A DNA stretch of 64,000 bases. Origin: Anisus vortex (lineage: Eukaryota; Mollusca; Gastropoda; Planorbidae). The notes beneath the pieces are model-generated. The model did no database searches. It had not been told where the DNA came from and saw nothing but the letters and a program-made list of their open reading frames with translations. The translations under genes and the position numbers were made by a program. The DNA lies in the NCBI GenBank assembly GCA_949126835.1, contig OX421506.1, positions 31,963,378 through 32,027,377 on the forward strand. Direction: 5' to 3'. This document shows positions 49,450 to 61,779 of the stretch, piece after piece (the first letter of the stretch is position 1; the number at the start of each line of letters is the position of its first letter).

Positions 49450-51099
49450 ATGGAGAAACAGCAGATGACTAATGAATCGACAAAGAAACCAGAACCAACA
49501 CCAGAGATTGACTTGCAAGCAACCTTCATGGCGGATGTTCTAGGTGGTCACTCAAGTCATACTGATCAAAATAATTTGTCGCCTAGACAACTACTCATTC
49601 TTGCTCAAGGCAAAGATCCAGAGATCGGGAAACTAAAAGAAGAAGCAAAGAATGAAGGAGAGTTAGAAACAATGGCCGCAGGTTATTACCTGAGGGACGA
49701 GTTGTTGATGAGGAAATGGAGAGGGAAAGAAAACGACGATGAAACAAGCAGCGAAGTACATCAAATCGTGGTACCCAATGTTTACCGCAAGGACATACTA
49801 CATATGGCCCATGATTCACCGTATGCTGGTCACCTAGGGATTCAGAAAACCTTCGATAGGATTCTTCCATATTTCTTCTGGCCTGGCCTACGTCGTGACG
49901 TCACATCGTTTTGCAGATCATGTCATGTCTGCCAGATGCTCGGCAAACCGAATCAGACCATTCCAGTAGCTCCTCTACGACCCATACCAGCATTCTCAGA
50001 ACCCTTCAGTCACATCATTATAGACTGCGTCGGTCCGTTGCCTAAAACTAAGGCTGGCCACCAGTATCTGTTCACTATAATGTGTTCGGCAACGAGATTT
50101 CCAGAGGCTATTCCTCTACGTAGCATCAATGCCGACAAAATCTCTGATGCACTTATCGGATTCTTCACCCGATATGGTCTTCCGAAAACCGTGCAGTCAG
50201 ATCAAGGTTCAAATTTCACATCGAAGTTATTTCGCCAAGTCTTAGAACGGCTGGGTATTCGTCATGCAGTATCGAGTGCATATCATCCACAGAGTCAAGG
50301 CGCACTGGAACGATACCACCAAACATTGAAAAACATGCTCCGTACTTTCTGTTTCGAGCATAACGACGACTGGGATCGTGGTATTCCCTTCGCACTCTTC
50401 GCAACCAGAGAGGCTGTACAAGAATCTCTTGGTTTCAGTCCCTTTGAACTGGTATTCGGACACACAGTTCGTGGACCACTAAAGCTGTTACAAGAGACAT
50501 GGTTATCATCCACTGAAGACACTGGTCTACTGACATACGTGGAAAATTTTAAAAATAGACTGTATAATGCATTAAAAGTTGTCAGATCTAATCTTTTGCA
50601 GGCACAAGACAAGATGAAGGTCTATTATGACGTCAACGCAAGAACCCGTATCTTCCCACCTGGTGATAAAGTTCTCATGCTGACGCCACTGTCTGGTCAA
50701 CCCCTGAGTGCCAAGTTTACAGGACCCTACGAGGTTATGGCTAAGCTTAGTGAGGTTAACTATCTTGTAAAGACCCCTGATAGACGGAAATCGCAACGAG
50801 TGTGCCATATCAATATGTTGAAACCATACATTACCAGAGAAGAACAAAAAGTTGTTGCATCGGTAAACACTGTTATTAAAGTCGGGAATTATTCACCCGA
50901 AATTGAACGTGAATTGTCAGAAAGCAGATTACAAATCACAAAAGTTTTAAAAACCCTTAATGAAAAATTGGCACATTTACCTGCCTGCGAACAATCCGCT
51001 ATCAAAGGTCAAATTTATGAACATATTAATATTGATCTATTTGCAGATGTATCCAATGGAACAAGGCTGATTGAACAAGAGGAAGTCAGTTTCTCATGA
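49450..51099 (+). CDS. integrase ORF of the LTR element
   Basis: 549 aa counted from the first ATG after the TAG, although the frame is open from 49369. It has an HHCC zinc-binding module (H121, H128, C158, C161), a DD35E catalytic core (D192, D251, E287) and a GPY/F chromatin-side module (G425-P426-Y427). The final ~80 residues look like the linker that leads into RT in Gmr1-like elements, but the frame stops before any RT motif. The ORF itself is intact. It would act in the nucleus on reverse-transcribed DNA supplied by another element. Upstream protease and gag are in the same frame. Confidence 0.9.
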   Translation: MEKQQMTNESTKKPEPTPEIDLQATFMADVLGGHSSHTDQNNLSPRQLLILAQGKDPEIGKLKEEAKNEGELETMAAGYYLRDELLMRKWRGKENDDETSSEVHQIVVPNVYRKDILHMAHDSPYAGHLGIQKTFDRILPYFFWPGLRRDVTSFCRSCHVCQMLGKPNQTIPVAPLRPIPAFSEPFSHIIIDCVGPLPKTKAGHQYLFTIMCSATRFPEAIPLRSINADKISDALIGFFTRYGLPKTVQSDQGSNFTSKLFRQVLERLGIRHAVSSAYHPQSQGALERYHQTLKNMLRTFCFEHNDDWDRGIPFALFATREAVQESLGFSPFELVFGHTVRGPLKLLQETWLSSTEDTGLLTYVENFKNRLYNALKVVRSNLLQAQDKMKVYYDVNARTRIFPPGDKVLMLTPLSGQPLSAKFTGPYEVMAKLSEVNYLVKTPDRRKSQRVCHINMLKPYITREEQKVVASVNTVIKVGNYSPEIERELSESRLQITKVLKTLNEKLAHLPACEQSAIKGQIYEHINIDLFADVSNGTRLIEQEEVSFS

Positions 51100-51905
51100 A
51101 ATGTTTTCTTTTATGTCATTCATTGTATTGATTAACATTTATATTATTGTAAATATGACAATAAATAAACTATGTTTTGAAATATTACAATATGAAACAT
51201 TACAGAACAAAACTTCAAATTCTACTAGAAACAATCATACGTTGTAAAGTAAAAGGTAACTATTGCATACACCAATTGCACACACACCGGTATTTAACTT
51301 GAATACATCCACACTTGTGTTTGTTCAATTGATTATTGATGTGTTTTGCAAATTGTTTGTTTTCTATGTCGTCATGTTATAATTTGGATGTCTTATTTTA
51401 TGCTATGTAAAAGCTGAATCAGCTGAGATTATCACATTTTTAAATATTCTTGATGTCATAATTTAGACATCATAATAATATAATAACTGAAAATCATTAG
51501 TTAATGATACAGTGATCGGTTATAAATAAATTAAACTTTCTAAAGAATTATCTATCAATTATTAATCGGTTCCACTTATTTGGGTAATTCATATCAATTC
51601 TATGGGAATTGGTTATTGGTGGTAATAGTTTTATGGTCAACGTTGTACACACAATAATCATAATTGTAAATATTAATTGATAAATAAATGTTTAATTAAT
51701 AATCATTGATAAGATAATGTGATAAGGGATTTCATAATAGCGACTTTGTTATTAAGGGGATATGTAATATATGGTTCATTTTAATCTTAAAAAGATTGTC
51801 CAATAGTAAATTAAATCTTACGAATAGTTTGGGAATTCGGTTCATTTTATGGGTACTCTACAAAGAATTCCATACTTAACACTGTCTGTAATTCCTTTGT
51901 GTCTT

Positions 51906-51918
51906 AAGGGGGGGCGAG
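51906..51918 (+). promoter_or_regulatory. polypurine tract of the LTR element
   Basis: AAGGGGGGGCGAG abuts the 3' LTR, as expected for a plus-strand DNA primer; one C interrupts the purines. Confidence 0.7.
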
Positions 51919-52516
51919 TGTTACAAAAGTTTTATTTCCATAATTATATTGGTTCTATTATTATTAACTAAAGTTAAAAAGAAATAATCTTAAACCCGAA
52001 ATGTTTCCGTGTTAGGAATAAAACATGTATATGTCTAGACACTACGTCATAGCATTAAAAATACGTCATATGCACGAGGGTTGAATATCGTTAGTTTAGT
52101 TCTAGTTTGGGCGCTAATGTGTGAGGACTGTTTTTGACCACTTTCTTAAAGATAGGATTACGGCTCAGTACGATATAGAAGAATCTCAACTGATTAAGTT
52201 TCATCATATAATACTGGTACATATGTTCTGTGTTACTGTTATATTTTATCATCTCAACTTGTTGGAATAAAATTGTGTTCAATTTCAAACAGGATTGTGG
52301 ATTTCCTATATATTAAGGTACAGTTTATCTAAATCACTTTATACACAAAGATTCACATCGCAACGAGTAAAATAAACATCAAATCTAATTGAATAACATC
52401 AATACAAATTCTTATACAACCTTGTGAGATCCAAGATGGATATGAATCAAAAGAATATATAATAATACATTACTAAAAATATCATCTAACGTCAGTAGCT
52501 GATTTCGCACGTGACA
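51919..52516 (+). repeat. 3' LTR
   Basis: 598 bases, TG...CA ends, followed by the ATAG target duplication. It keeps the ~15 bases missing from the 5' LTR. Confidence 0.92.
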
Positions 52517-52520
52517 ATAG

Positions 52521-54340
52521 TTGTAGATTGCTAAATATTTTTAGTCTATAGTTACATACTCAAAATAAGACCACATTCCATCAGATCTAAAGTTTACACA
52601 TGTTATGTTAACATGGAGGAAGAGGGTAAAGTATGTGTAGGTGGTTGTGTTTGCAGGGATACATGAATGGCCACTGGACAGAGAGAGGATGTGACATAAA
52701 TAAACTTTGAGCTCTTTAAATGACTAGTGTTTTTATTAGTGGAGCTAGTAAATATGTTTCTTTTTTTTTACAGTGTGTTCAAAATATAGGAGTAAATTAA
52801 ACTGTTTGCATAAATTACAGAAGGTTTTTAAAGACTGTTTTACTTGTTTTAAGAATGACCATGTTACCTGAGATCCTGCAAGGGAGAGATGGGACATTAC
52901 AATGTATATTATATGACTCACTCATGAGTCAATTCACTGTAATATCTAAAACAGTTATGACCACGACTAGGTAAATGTAAAAATTGTCCAAAACTCATGA
53001 TACTGAAATATACAAAAAAGCATCTACTGGCTCAACCATATACACACAGTTCCTAGTAATTCAAGTTTGTGTAATTATAAATGATGTTGTCATTTTTGTT
53101 GTATGAGCATGTCCTGTATGTTAAAATTTTTTACATTGTATATATTGTTCTATTAGAGTAGGCCTATTTAAAAATGTTAATTAGAGACTGAGCATTAATA
53201 ATTTGAGTTATGGCTATGGTCATTGACAATGACATGGACATGGGGTTATAAAAATATCTGAATTTTAAATTCAAGGCTTTAAAAAACAAAATCACTACAA
53301 TGACATTAGTCATTATTTAAAGACAAATACGAACACAGTAGTCAGTAGTAGTAGTAAGTAGTAGTAGTAGGGGCCAAGGTATTCAGTCTACTTTAGCTAA
53401 GTATTTAGTATTGTATTAGTATATTGACATTACCGAATTACTAATTCAATCAGTGTTTAACCCATTCTTGGTACGATAACTGGCAGCAGTAGCAGTAGGC
53501 TAGGCAGTAGGAGTATGCCTTTTTTTTATTACGAAGTTAAAACAGGTAAATTAACATTATGATTATGATAGGTAGAGAAGCGTTTTCAGAGTTTACACAT
53601 TATTTATGGTCTTTAAATTTTAAACCTTATTATATAAAAACTGAGTCACTATTTAAAATTGTGATATCTGAGCTCGTTAGAGACTAGTGACTAGAGCATT
53701 ACGGTTCATTAGCATTTCATTGTAGTAATGACTAATGACTAACTTTGACTAAGACTAAGACTAAGACTAAACTAAGTTACAAGTGAAGTTGAAAATGAAG
53801 TTATTTGCTTGCTGACTTAAATATGATTCCAGAGAAAATTAATTACTGTTACTACTCACCGAAATGTAAAAACAACATGTAGGCTATATATGTAATATGT
53901 GCTTTTTTGGTTTGCGACTAATAAATAAATATTGCAATGGGCACGAACAAGTTATCTAGCTGAAAAAATAGGGGGCTGTTCATCCCCTTGTTTATTTTTC
54001 TCACTAACTTCCGTTTCAGTGTTTACTTCCTAGGTGAGAGTTTTTACGGTGATAAAGCACAAATATTCACCAACATATTTTAAAATTAGGAATTTTCACC
54101 AGGGTCTTTATTTCATACGGACACTCGCTAAAAAAATTGTTAACACATAGAAACAGGGTTTTTATTATCACGTAGGCCTACTGCTCATATGGAACTTGTA
54201 AAAGTGACTAAAGACAAGTGCGATTTTTGGTTTACTTTTATTATTACAACAACAAAAAATTAATCCACATTAAAATACAACTTGTAGTATCAGTAAACAT
54301 TTTGTTGGAGGAAATATACATATTAGGCCTATCCTATATG
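52521..54340. other. AT-rich DNA after the LTR element
   Basis: AGTAGTAGTAG microsatellite near 53341-53370 and a GACTAAGACTAA run near 53746-53775. No exon recognised. Confidence 0.5.
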
Positions 54341-54946
54341 TAGGGTTATTATGCGTCCGGGTTTCCACGGACATGTCCTCTCTTTAGGGCCCTGTCGGGC
54401 GCCCGGGCGGCTTTCCAGAAATATGGCTTCTGTCCGGGTTTTTGCACATCCATTCCCGATCGATCGATACATTCTTATTTACTTTTCTCTGTCTTATACT
54501 ATAATGCCTTAACTCAGTAACCTTAAAATTACCATTGAGCTAAATATTGCTGGAACGCATATGTTTAATTCATTATTCAGGGAACAGAGATTACAAAATA
54601 GTATTATATTATTATTATTCTGGTCCGTGAACTTAATGCGCGCTATGACGATTCTGATGATAATGACTCAGAATGAGATACTGTTACTATTGTTTTGTAA
54701 GTTGCATGGCCACTGTTTTGTTTCTGTGTAATTAGTGTAATGTGTAATGAAACTTACTCAATAAAGTTTAAAATTGAATTTGAAACCATTAACAGTAAGA
54801 GGATTATTTTATGTAGCTTAACTTTACTTTTTTTTGTACAACACTTAAAATTGGCGTGACCATGGAAACCGGCTACGGGCTGGTAACCGGATTTGATAAA
54901 CATTTTATGTGTCCTCTTTTTCATCTGAGCACTTATGGTAACCCTA
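54341..54946. mobile_element. non-autonomous hAT element related to 18277-19139
   Basis: The ends TAGGGTTATTATGCG and GGTAACCCTA, with subterminal TGTCCTCT and GTGTCCTCTTTTT motifs, parallel the element at 18277. Flanking 8-mers CCTATATG and ATTATATG match at six positions, suggesting an older insertion. Interior non-coding. Confidence 0.75.
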
Positions 54947-55133
54947 ATTATATGAGACCAAAAGTCAAGGGAATGGCGGCATGGGTAGGCCTATCACGGC
55001 CTATGTATAATTTAGAACTACGCCCAGACACTATAATATAGATATAGGGGCCTAGACGTAATTCGAAAATCTATTTTAGATGTCCCAACCGTTTACTCCA
55101 GGTGCCTACTTGACCGCCTTCTGAGATCAGAAT

Positions 55134-55215
55134 TAGGGATGTTAAAACCGGTTTCATTTGAAAACCGGTTTTCCGTTCTATAAAAACCGGTTTAAAACCG
55201 GATTTCGGTTCCCCC
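55134..55215. mobile_element. single terminus of a hAT-like element
   Basis: TTAGGGATGTTAAAACCGG followed by repeated AAAACCGGTTT motifs is typical of hAT ends. No partner terminus was found downstream. Confidence 0.4.
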
Positions 55216-56117
55216 TCCCGGTCAGAAAATCTAAAAGGGCGTAGTTTTGTAGGTATATTTGAAAAATAGTTCAAACTTAATAAGTGTTTGCAGGGCATTC
55301 AAGGGGTTAATTTGTGTAAATACAATATGATTTTGTACACTTTACCATACAATTCTTTAGTTAAAATTCTTTAGAATTTTAGAACTAAAAAAAATCTGGG
55401 CTAATTGATTAAAACCGTTAATAGCTTTCAATAGTTATAATCGAATTTCCAATATCGTTGACCATAATAGGGGGAACAGGACTGAGAAGGGGGGGCATAT
55501 TTGGCATATTTTTTTTAAAAAAAAGAGTTGTTTAGTTTTTGTTAAAAATAGCTTGTTAAACCTAATTGTAACAAAAATGCATCAAATAAAATTGAAAAAC
55601 TGACGGTTTTGTACTGAAATATTGAGTTTGAAATATGTGTGTCGACTCAATTTCTTTGTAGATTCTTTGCCTTTAAATGCGTTTTTCTCATTATGTGTTT
55701 TTTTTTTGTTTTTGTGCTATGATATCTGTAAAATATTGAGAAGTATATTAGAGATAACATGTTGAAATTTGGTATGTAGCCTTATATATTGTATCTAGAG
55801 GTACTAGACTGGGTTTTAAGGTGAATGTATAATTAGTTTGGCTGTAAAATGTATTAAAAGAAAAAAATGTTAATAAATTTTATACAAAATTCCAAGACTA
55901 AAATAAAAAAATTCATAATTTTTTTTTTTTAAAACAATATTCAAATAAAATTGTGTCTAGTACGTACAATGGTAATAGTTATTAACATCCATAATCAGAA
56001 TGTACGACTGTACGACTAATACGACGGTATATAGGCCCTATGCCCTATACACTCTAATCCTAGCCAGAAAGCCGAGAAGCGATCACAGTGACTGCACTCC
56101 CCACATTTTGTTTCTTA
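55216..56117. other. AT-rich non-coding DNA
   Basis: Nothing beyond homopolymer A/T tracts and a GGGGGGGCATATTT stretch at about 55489. Confidence 0.5.
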
Positions 56118-56480
56118 TCTTATAAGCTTACATTACAGACGTTCCTTCTATAAAGGGCAAGAACAGAGAGATTTAAGAACTCTTTTGTTCCACTGTCAGT
56201 GAGACTCTTTCAAAAGAATCATCTTTCAGCCAGGAAATACGATGGCTCAATAGCTGACTCCTAAATAATAGGCCTACTTTTTTCTTGTATGATAAATGGT
56301 ATGATAGTGTGCGTGAATGTCTATTGTGTTGAGTACAAATGGTTCTTTAATATTGTTTTAGGTATGCTGAAAGACGGAATTTATGTAATCAAGTAAATTT
56401 TCCATTCATTTGGATCAATAAAGCAATCTTACCTTATCTTATATGTGGTCCGAGTCTAGTCTTGCATAAAAATATACGAG
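56118..56480 (-). repeat. LINE 3'-end fragment interrupted by another repeat
   Basis: CTTACATTACAGACGTTCC at 56128 and GTGGTCCGAGTCTAGTC at 56445 belong to one family. The ~280 bases between them end in AATAAAGCAATCTTACC and look like a separate LINE tail inserted there. Confidence 0.5.
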
Positions 56481-56569
56481 TTGAATCATGATAGGCCTAA
56501 TTTTTATCTCGGCCCATATGAGATTTCTGTTTAAAACTGTCAACACGATAAGTATAATGTATTACAATT

Positions 56570-57831
56570 TAACTTGATCGATACGGTAGTAATCATACAA
56601 AGCGGGTAGTTAATCTAGTGTTTGAAGTTTACAAATGTACATATGACTTCTTTACTCATATAATATTTATATAATTTTTAAATATTTTTTTTTCATTTTA
56701 AAACTTTAATTGTAAGCCGCTTAATTTGTTGATAAAGGAAAAATAAAAAACATTAACAAATATTAACACAAATAAAAATGGGTTTATTATCTCCCTTTAA
56801 TTAAAGTTTCCACATTAGTTCCAAAAACAATACCAAACAAGTTATGCTTTGTAATATAACTAATATAGCTTTATTAATGATTATTTCCTAATATAAATCT
56901 AGCATTATGGCTTTTATTTCACCTAGTAATTAAATGTATAAAATTAATTTACATTAAACAGTTGTAAATAAACATTTCTTGTAGCCTATTAGGCTAATTG
57001 TTTTAAGTCTTTCTGAGATTTTAAAAACATTAATAATTTTAACAATTGCATAATATAATGCTAGTATATAAGCCTCTTATATTTATTAAAATAATAAAAC
57101 AAATATGCATTTAACAAAAAAATTATAGACTATTTTAGCTTAATTGAAGAAGTCAAGCATAAAAACTCTTTTGAGTGTAATTAGCATGTAGAGTAGGTCA
57201 ATTAACGAGCGGCCTGCCATTGAATGCTCTTCGCTTAATGTTCAATGTCGTGTACACATTTAGTTACTTCTGAGTGGACGAGTGGTCAAGTGTAAGTGAC
57301 CTCTTTGCCTAAGCTTTCTTGTACGATACAATTATGTTAGAACGTGTAAGTTGAACCAATAGCGGAAATTAACTAGAATGAATGCCTACCAGTTGAGAAC
57401 AGCAGATGACTTTCCTAAGCAGCTTCCTTCCAGATTTTTTCGCAAACTGGCATATTCTGATGCCTTTTTTTTAAATGTTTAAAATTCAACTTGCTGCATT
57501 TTATAATAGCTAATATATCGCCATCAAAAATAAATAAATAAATAAGTCCCATATCTAAGAAGTAGTAAGATCAAACCAGTCAGTCTTGATGTGGTATAAA
57601 AACAGGAGTGCTTCAATGCACTTCTGAAAAAAAATCTATCTATCTTAGTGTGCCTTAAATAATTAGGGAAGTAGTTCAAATGTTTCGAAATTGATTTCAC
57701 TGCAAGATATACCCAGTTTCAATGCAAATTCCTTTCAGTTATTTAAGAGTTCAAGTGCTGTTTGTCCCAAGTTCAACTTGTTCAACTACATTGCCAAGTC
57801 TGGCACGCGTGCCGTAGGTTGCCGAACCCTG
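56570..57831. mobile_element. second copy of the CAGGGGTCGGCA hAT element, inverted and truncated
   Basis: Read in reverse, blocks match the element at 16519-17934 (for example ACAACTGTTTAA next to TAAATTAATTT, AAGTCATCTGCT and AAAGGGAGATAAT). One terminus, GGTTGCCGAACCCTG, is at 57817-57831; the other end is not recognisable. No ORF. Confidence 0.55.
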
Positions 57832-57955
57832 ATCTGGATAGCATCCATAGAAACCATGTGGTTAAAAATTGTTACTTGCAAATTCGAGCTCTGGGTCAGC
57901 TACTTCATCGACTTAACTAGAGAACAAGTAATTACGTTACATCTTCTCTCGTTCA

Positions 57956-58509
57956 GAAGCCAGAATAGGGAAAGCGAGACGTGCCTTCATCACCCTGAGA
58001 CCAGTCTGGAGGTCAACAGCCCTGTCTATCCGAAACAAACTGCGAATTTTCAACACCAATGTAAAGGCAGTGCTTCTCTACGGATCAGAGACCTGGAGAG
58101 TCACCAACACTCTGAGCAACAAGCTTCAAACCTTTGTTAATGGCTGCCTCCGCAACATATTAAAGATTCGGTGGACAGAAAAAGTAAAGAACACCGACTT
58201 TTGGCAACGAACAAATCAGGATCCCCTCGAACAGCAGATCGCCAGGAGAAAGTGGCGGTGGATTGGGCACACCTTACGGAAGCCCCAACAGGACATCACG
58301 CGACAGGCTCTGCAGTGGAACCCCCAGGGAAAAAGACGGGTTGGTCGCCCGAAGACCACCTGGAGACGCTCCTGTGAGGAGGAAATGGCAAGCTGCAACC
58401 TGTCATAGGGTGAACTAAAAAAAGGCTGCCCAGAATCGAGTGCGCTGGAGAGCTGTTGGGGAGGCCCTATGTTCCACAAGGAACCAAAGGAATTAAGCAA
58501 GTAAGCAAC
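57956..58509 (+). mobile_element. 5'-truncated RTE-like LINE insertion with 13-bp TSD
   Basis: Flanked by CTTCTCTCGTTCA on both sides (57943-57955, 58510-58522). The frame is open from the first base to 58408 and encodes VLLYGSETWRV, LRNILKIRW, RKWRWIGHTLRK and RRVGRPKTTWRR, the RT C-terminal region. A second piece, RVRWRAVGEALCS, follows after a stop and a shift at an A7 run. The 3' tail is AAGCAAGTAAGCAA. A related fragment lies at 59585-59765. Confidence 0.88.
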
Positions 58510-58734
58510 CTTCTCTCGTTCAACCAAGCCTTGATTATCGTAACAGTAGTTACTGCGGAGTCTACTCGAAGTAATTTTAAGAAAGATACTCTTATCATAA
58601 ATTATTTTAGCTATAACAATAAGATACTCAAACGACAATATAGAGCCATAATTATAAGATCGTTGTGTGGCTGTTCACCTCTTATACTTAAAGTTTACTT
58701 ACTATTTTTACTTGTTAAGAAAATAAAAGTACCA

Positions 58735-58995
58735 AAAATCGATCATAGGGCCATATGGCTGATGAAGCAGCGTTCACCAGTTTCTCTGGCCACGGCATAC
58801 TAAGGGATGTGTGGCCAGCACAATTCCCAGCCGCATTTACTCTACCCTAACTAATATCAGGTACCCATCAGACCTGGCCAGACTCAGGGACACCCTCGAG
58901 TCCCAGGAACAAAATCCTAGCCTTCACCAGGATTCGGACCCATGACCTTCGTTACGCCAGCCGAACGCGCTGCCGGTCTGCCACAATGCCCTTAT
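58735..58995 (-). repeat. near full-length SINE
   Basis: Same order as 42118-42388: GATGAAGCAGCGTTCACC, GTGTGGCCAGCACAATT, ACTCAGGGACACCCTCGAG, and a degenerate tRNA head ending near 58990. Confidence 0.82.
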
Positions 58996-59196
58996 TATTT
59001 TTTTATATTGTTAGACGTACTAAATCTCAAGTGAAAACCATTGCGTTGTTCTGTCATCGGTTGGGAAAATTCCAAAATCAACAAAATTATATATATGTCG
59101 GTGCCAATATACTCAATTTAATATAGCCTAATGTAATTTGAGTTAAGCATTGCCAATAATATGCATGCTGGATACATTGAAGACTATTATGTAGGC

Positions 59197-59404
59197 CAGG
59201 GGTCGGCAACCTTTTGATAACAGTGTGCCAAAGTATGATTTCTAATTCATTCAGCGTGCCAACAGCCTAAAAGCCATCCTGCTGTAGCACCGAATTTCTT
59301 GTAGAAGAGACTTGAATAGACTTTTAAGGACTCTTCCGCGTGCCATTGAAAAAATCTACCGGCGTGTCAAGTCTGGCACGCGTGCCATAGGTTGCCGACC
59401 CCTG
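59197..59404. mobile_element. 208-bp hAT MITE, CAGGGGTCGGCA family
   Basis: Left CAGGGGTCGGCAACCT and right AGGTTGCCGACCCCTG are perfect 16-bp inverted repeats. Flanks ATGTAGGC and ATGCAGGC are a 7/8 target duplication. Internal GGCACGCGTGCC is itself palindromic. Confidence 0.88.
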
Positions 59405-59584
59405 ATGCAGGCTATAGATCAGGGTTTCTTAAACGTTGTTTTCTTATGACCCGGTTATTTTGGTACTCTTACTTCGTGCCAATTACCATTTTTATCGCCT
59501 AAACGGCTTAGACTACAGAAGCTTTTAGCTTATATAGGCCTATAAAGCATATACAAAATGTATACATTTACAAATTTCCCAAGA

Positions 59585-59765
59585 TTAGCAGCTCTATGGC
59601 TAAGAAAGACAAGCTTCAAACCTTACTCAACGGCTGCTTCCGCAACATACGTTTAACATAGTGGATGAAATGTAAAGCTGTAACCTAGAATCGAGTGCGC
59701 TGGAGAACATTTGTGGAGGACCTATATATGTTCCACGAGAAACTAAAGGAAATAAGCAAGTAAAG
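59585..59765 (+). pseudogene. degraded LINE tail related to 57956-58509
   Basis: KDKLQTLLNGCFRNI and later NRVRWRTFVEDLY correspond to the neighbouring LINE, with the middle deleted. Confidence 0.65.
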
Positions 59766-60412
59766 AAGTGACGTCCATAAGTCCATAATACAAGAATTTA
59801 GCTAAAATCGGATTCAAATGTGTGATACTGTACATAGATTCTTGTTTTTCAAACTAGGCCTACTATCAAAATGCAATGTCCCCAGCCCAGCCACAGCTTG
59901 AGAACACACAGACTGACACAGACAATAGACGCGCACAAACAAATTGGAAACAAACCGTTAATGTCATACAATCTATTTTTTTTTTTATTAAGTCATAACT
60001 TCTTTAGGTTACATTACTTTGTAACAAAATGTGATTTGGGTAATTACTAATAGCCAATAATTTATTTTAGTATATTTTTTCTCTGTATACCGTACTCTTC
60101 TCCAGCCACACCACAGTAATATAGGTTCCAACGGACACATTTAGATTAGATCTACATTCATCTTCCGATACTTTGATCTTTGCTCGATCTATACAAAAAA
60201 ACGTAAACGAAATAACTAAAATTGTAACAAACTCATTACAATTTAAAATCACTAGTAAAAAAAATACTAACTATAAGAGATTAGAACAATTTAAGGAATG
60301 AAGTTTAAAATTCGACCAAGTTACCATTAATAGTAGCTATTTAATCATACAGCATACAAATATTGCTTTGAAATAACACGTATTCTAATGCAATACTTTC
60401 ATAGATCAAGAC

Positions 60413-60617
60413 GAGGGGTCGGCAACCTATGGCACGCGTGCCCAGCTCGACACGCAGAGCGATTTTCAATGGCACGCGGAAAACCCGCAAAAAGACGATC
60501 AAGTCTCTTTTACGAGAAATTGAGTGCTAGAGTACGATGACTTTTAGGCCGTTGACACGCTGAATGAATTAGAAATCCTACTTTGGCACACTGTTATCAA
60601 AAGGTTGCAGACCCCTG
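60413..60617. mobile_element. 205-bp hAT MITE, same family, opposite orientation
   Basis: GAGGGGTCGGCAACCT and AGGTTGCAGACCCCTG ends; flanks ATCAAGAC and ATCTAGAC match at 7/8. It mirrors the copy at 59197-59404, 1 kb away. Confidence 0.85.
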
Positions 60618-61025
60618 ATCTAGACAACAGAGATAAAAACGTTTCTTATACCGAATACAAGGTTGCTTTAAATGAATTCTCTTATGTTCCAGTGGCATTT
60701 CGGAATGGGTTGCACAAACTGGATCCTGATGGATATAGTTGGATATGATGGGAAATTAAATTTGAACGCAGTAAGTAATTTCATTGGAGAAAGTATGTTT
60801 ACAAAATCGGGGTCAGTATATTATATTATGGAGGAAAGAAAAGAAAACATTATTTAAACACAGCTGCAGATAGAGACGTTGAACTTGTTCTTATGTCAAC
60901 GAATCGGTGGTATAGTTATAGTATTGCAAGCTGAAATGTGAGTAAATAGTTGCAGGGTGGGGGTGGGTTGGGGCCCCCGGGGGGGGGCAAATAGTGGAGA
61001 GTGGGAGGAAAAAATGAAAAAAAAG

Positions 61026-61139
61026 TCTAACTGCCTTGAGAGTTATATATTATTTATGGTGTAACTGCTTTGAGAGTTATATATGGTCTAACTGCCTTGA
61101 GAGTTTTATTATATGGTCTAACTGCCTTGAGAGTTATTA
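61026..61139. repeat. four-copy tandem repeat
   Basis: CTAACTGCCTTGAGAGTT recurs four times with variable AT spacers. Confidence 0.85.
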
Positions 61140-61431
61140 ACTTCTAAATAAAAATTGTCCTCGGTTTCGGAAAAAAGTCGTTTTTCTGTCTACGCCTATG
61201 CAACCTATAATATTAATTCTATATTACTATATTTACTTGAAATTAAAAGATTCTGGCGAAGTAACTTTCGATTCTCTCTGACTTCTTACTGTGAAAAAAA
61301 AATTGCAATGATTTTTTTAGCAACCAAACAATATATAGTTCTATATCTACTACATTTAAAAAGAAAAAGCTATATACAGAAGTGGAAAAAAAAAATCGAA
61401 AAAGAAAAGGACCATAATAGACTTCATTGTG

Positions 61432-61500
61432 GGTCAATGAGCTAGGGGCAATGAGCTAGGGGCAATGAGCTAGGGGGCAATGAGCTAGGGGCAATGAGTT
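61432..61500. repeat. 14-bp tandem repeat, 5 copies
   Basis: Unit GGGGCAATGAGCTA. Confidence 0.9.
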
Positions 61501-61779
61501 AAATTTATAATGGGGTGTACGGTCTGTGTGTACAGAGTCTACGGTATCCAACGAAGGAGAATACATAATCGATAGATGCAAAAGAAAAACATAACACGTG
61601 ATGTATTAATCAGAGCTTATGATGACATTATTATCTTTTTTGGTTATTTCTAATTAGTTAGACATTTAGAATACACTATGCAACGCAACAACAATCTATT
61701 ACAATGATTAGATAAATATAACGGAAAAAAGCACTTTTATTATCCCTTATGCAAGCACTAATGCATATAAGTGGACCTT

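Larger units (their letters stand above)
46658..52516 (+). mobile_element. Ty3/Gypsy LTR retrotransposon, Gmr1-like order, lacking RT and RNase H
   Basis: A complete 5.86-kb insertion bounded by two LTRs beginning TGTTAC and ending GTGACA, with the 4-bp target duplication ATAG at 46654-46657 and 52517-52520. Inside, in order: primer binding site, gag-protease ORF, integrase ORF, about 0.8 kb of AT-rich non-coding DNA, and a polypurine tract. Integrase follows protease directly, the order known for Gmr1-like elements, where RT and RNase H come last. Here nothing RT-like follows: the frame stops just where the RT-proximal linker begins. The LTRs are identical apart from about 15 bases of indel, so the insertion is recent. 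No envelope gene is present. Confidence 0.9.

Noticed and set aside
51100..51918. possible env or RT remnant 3' of integrase
   Set aside because: AT-rich with stops in all frames; no recognisable motif.
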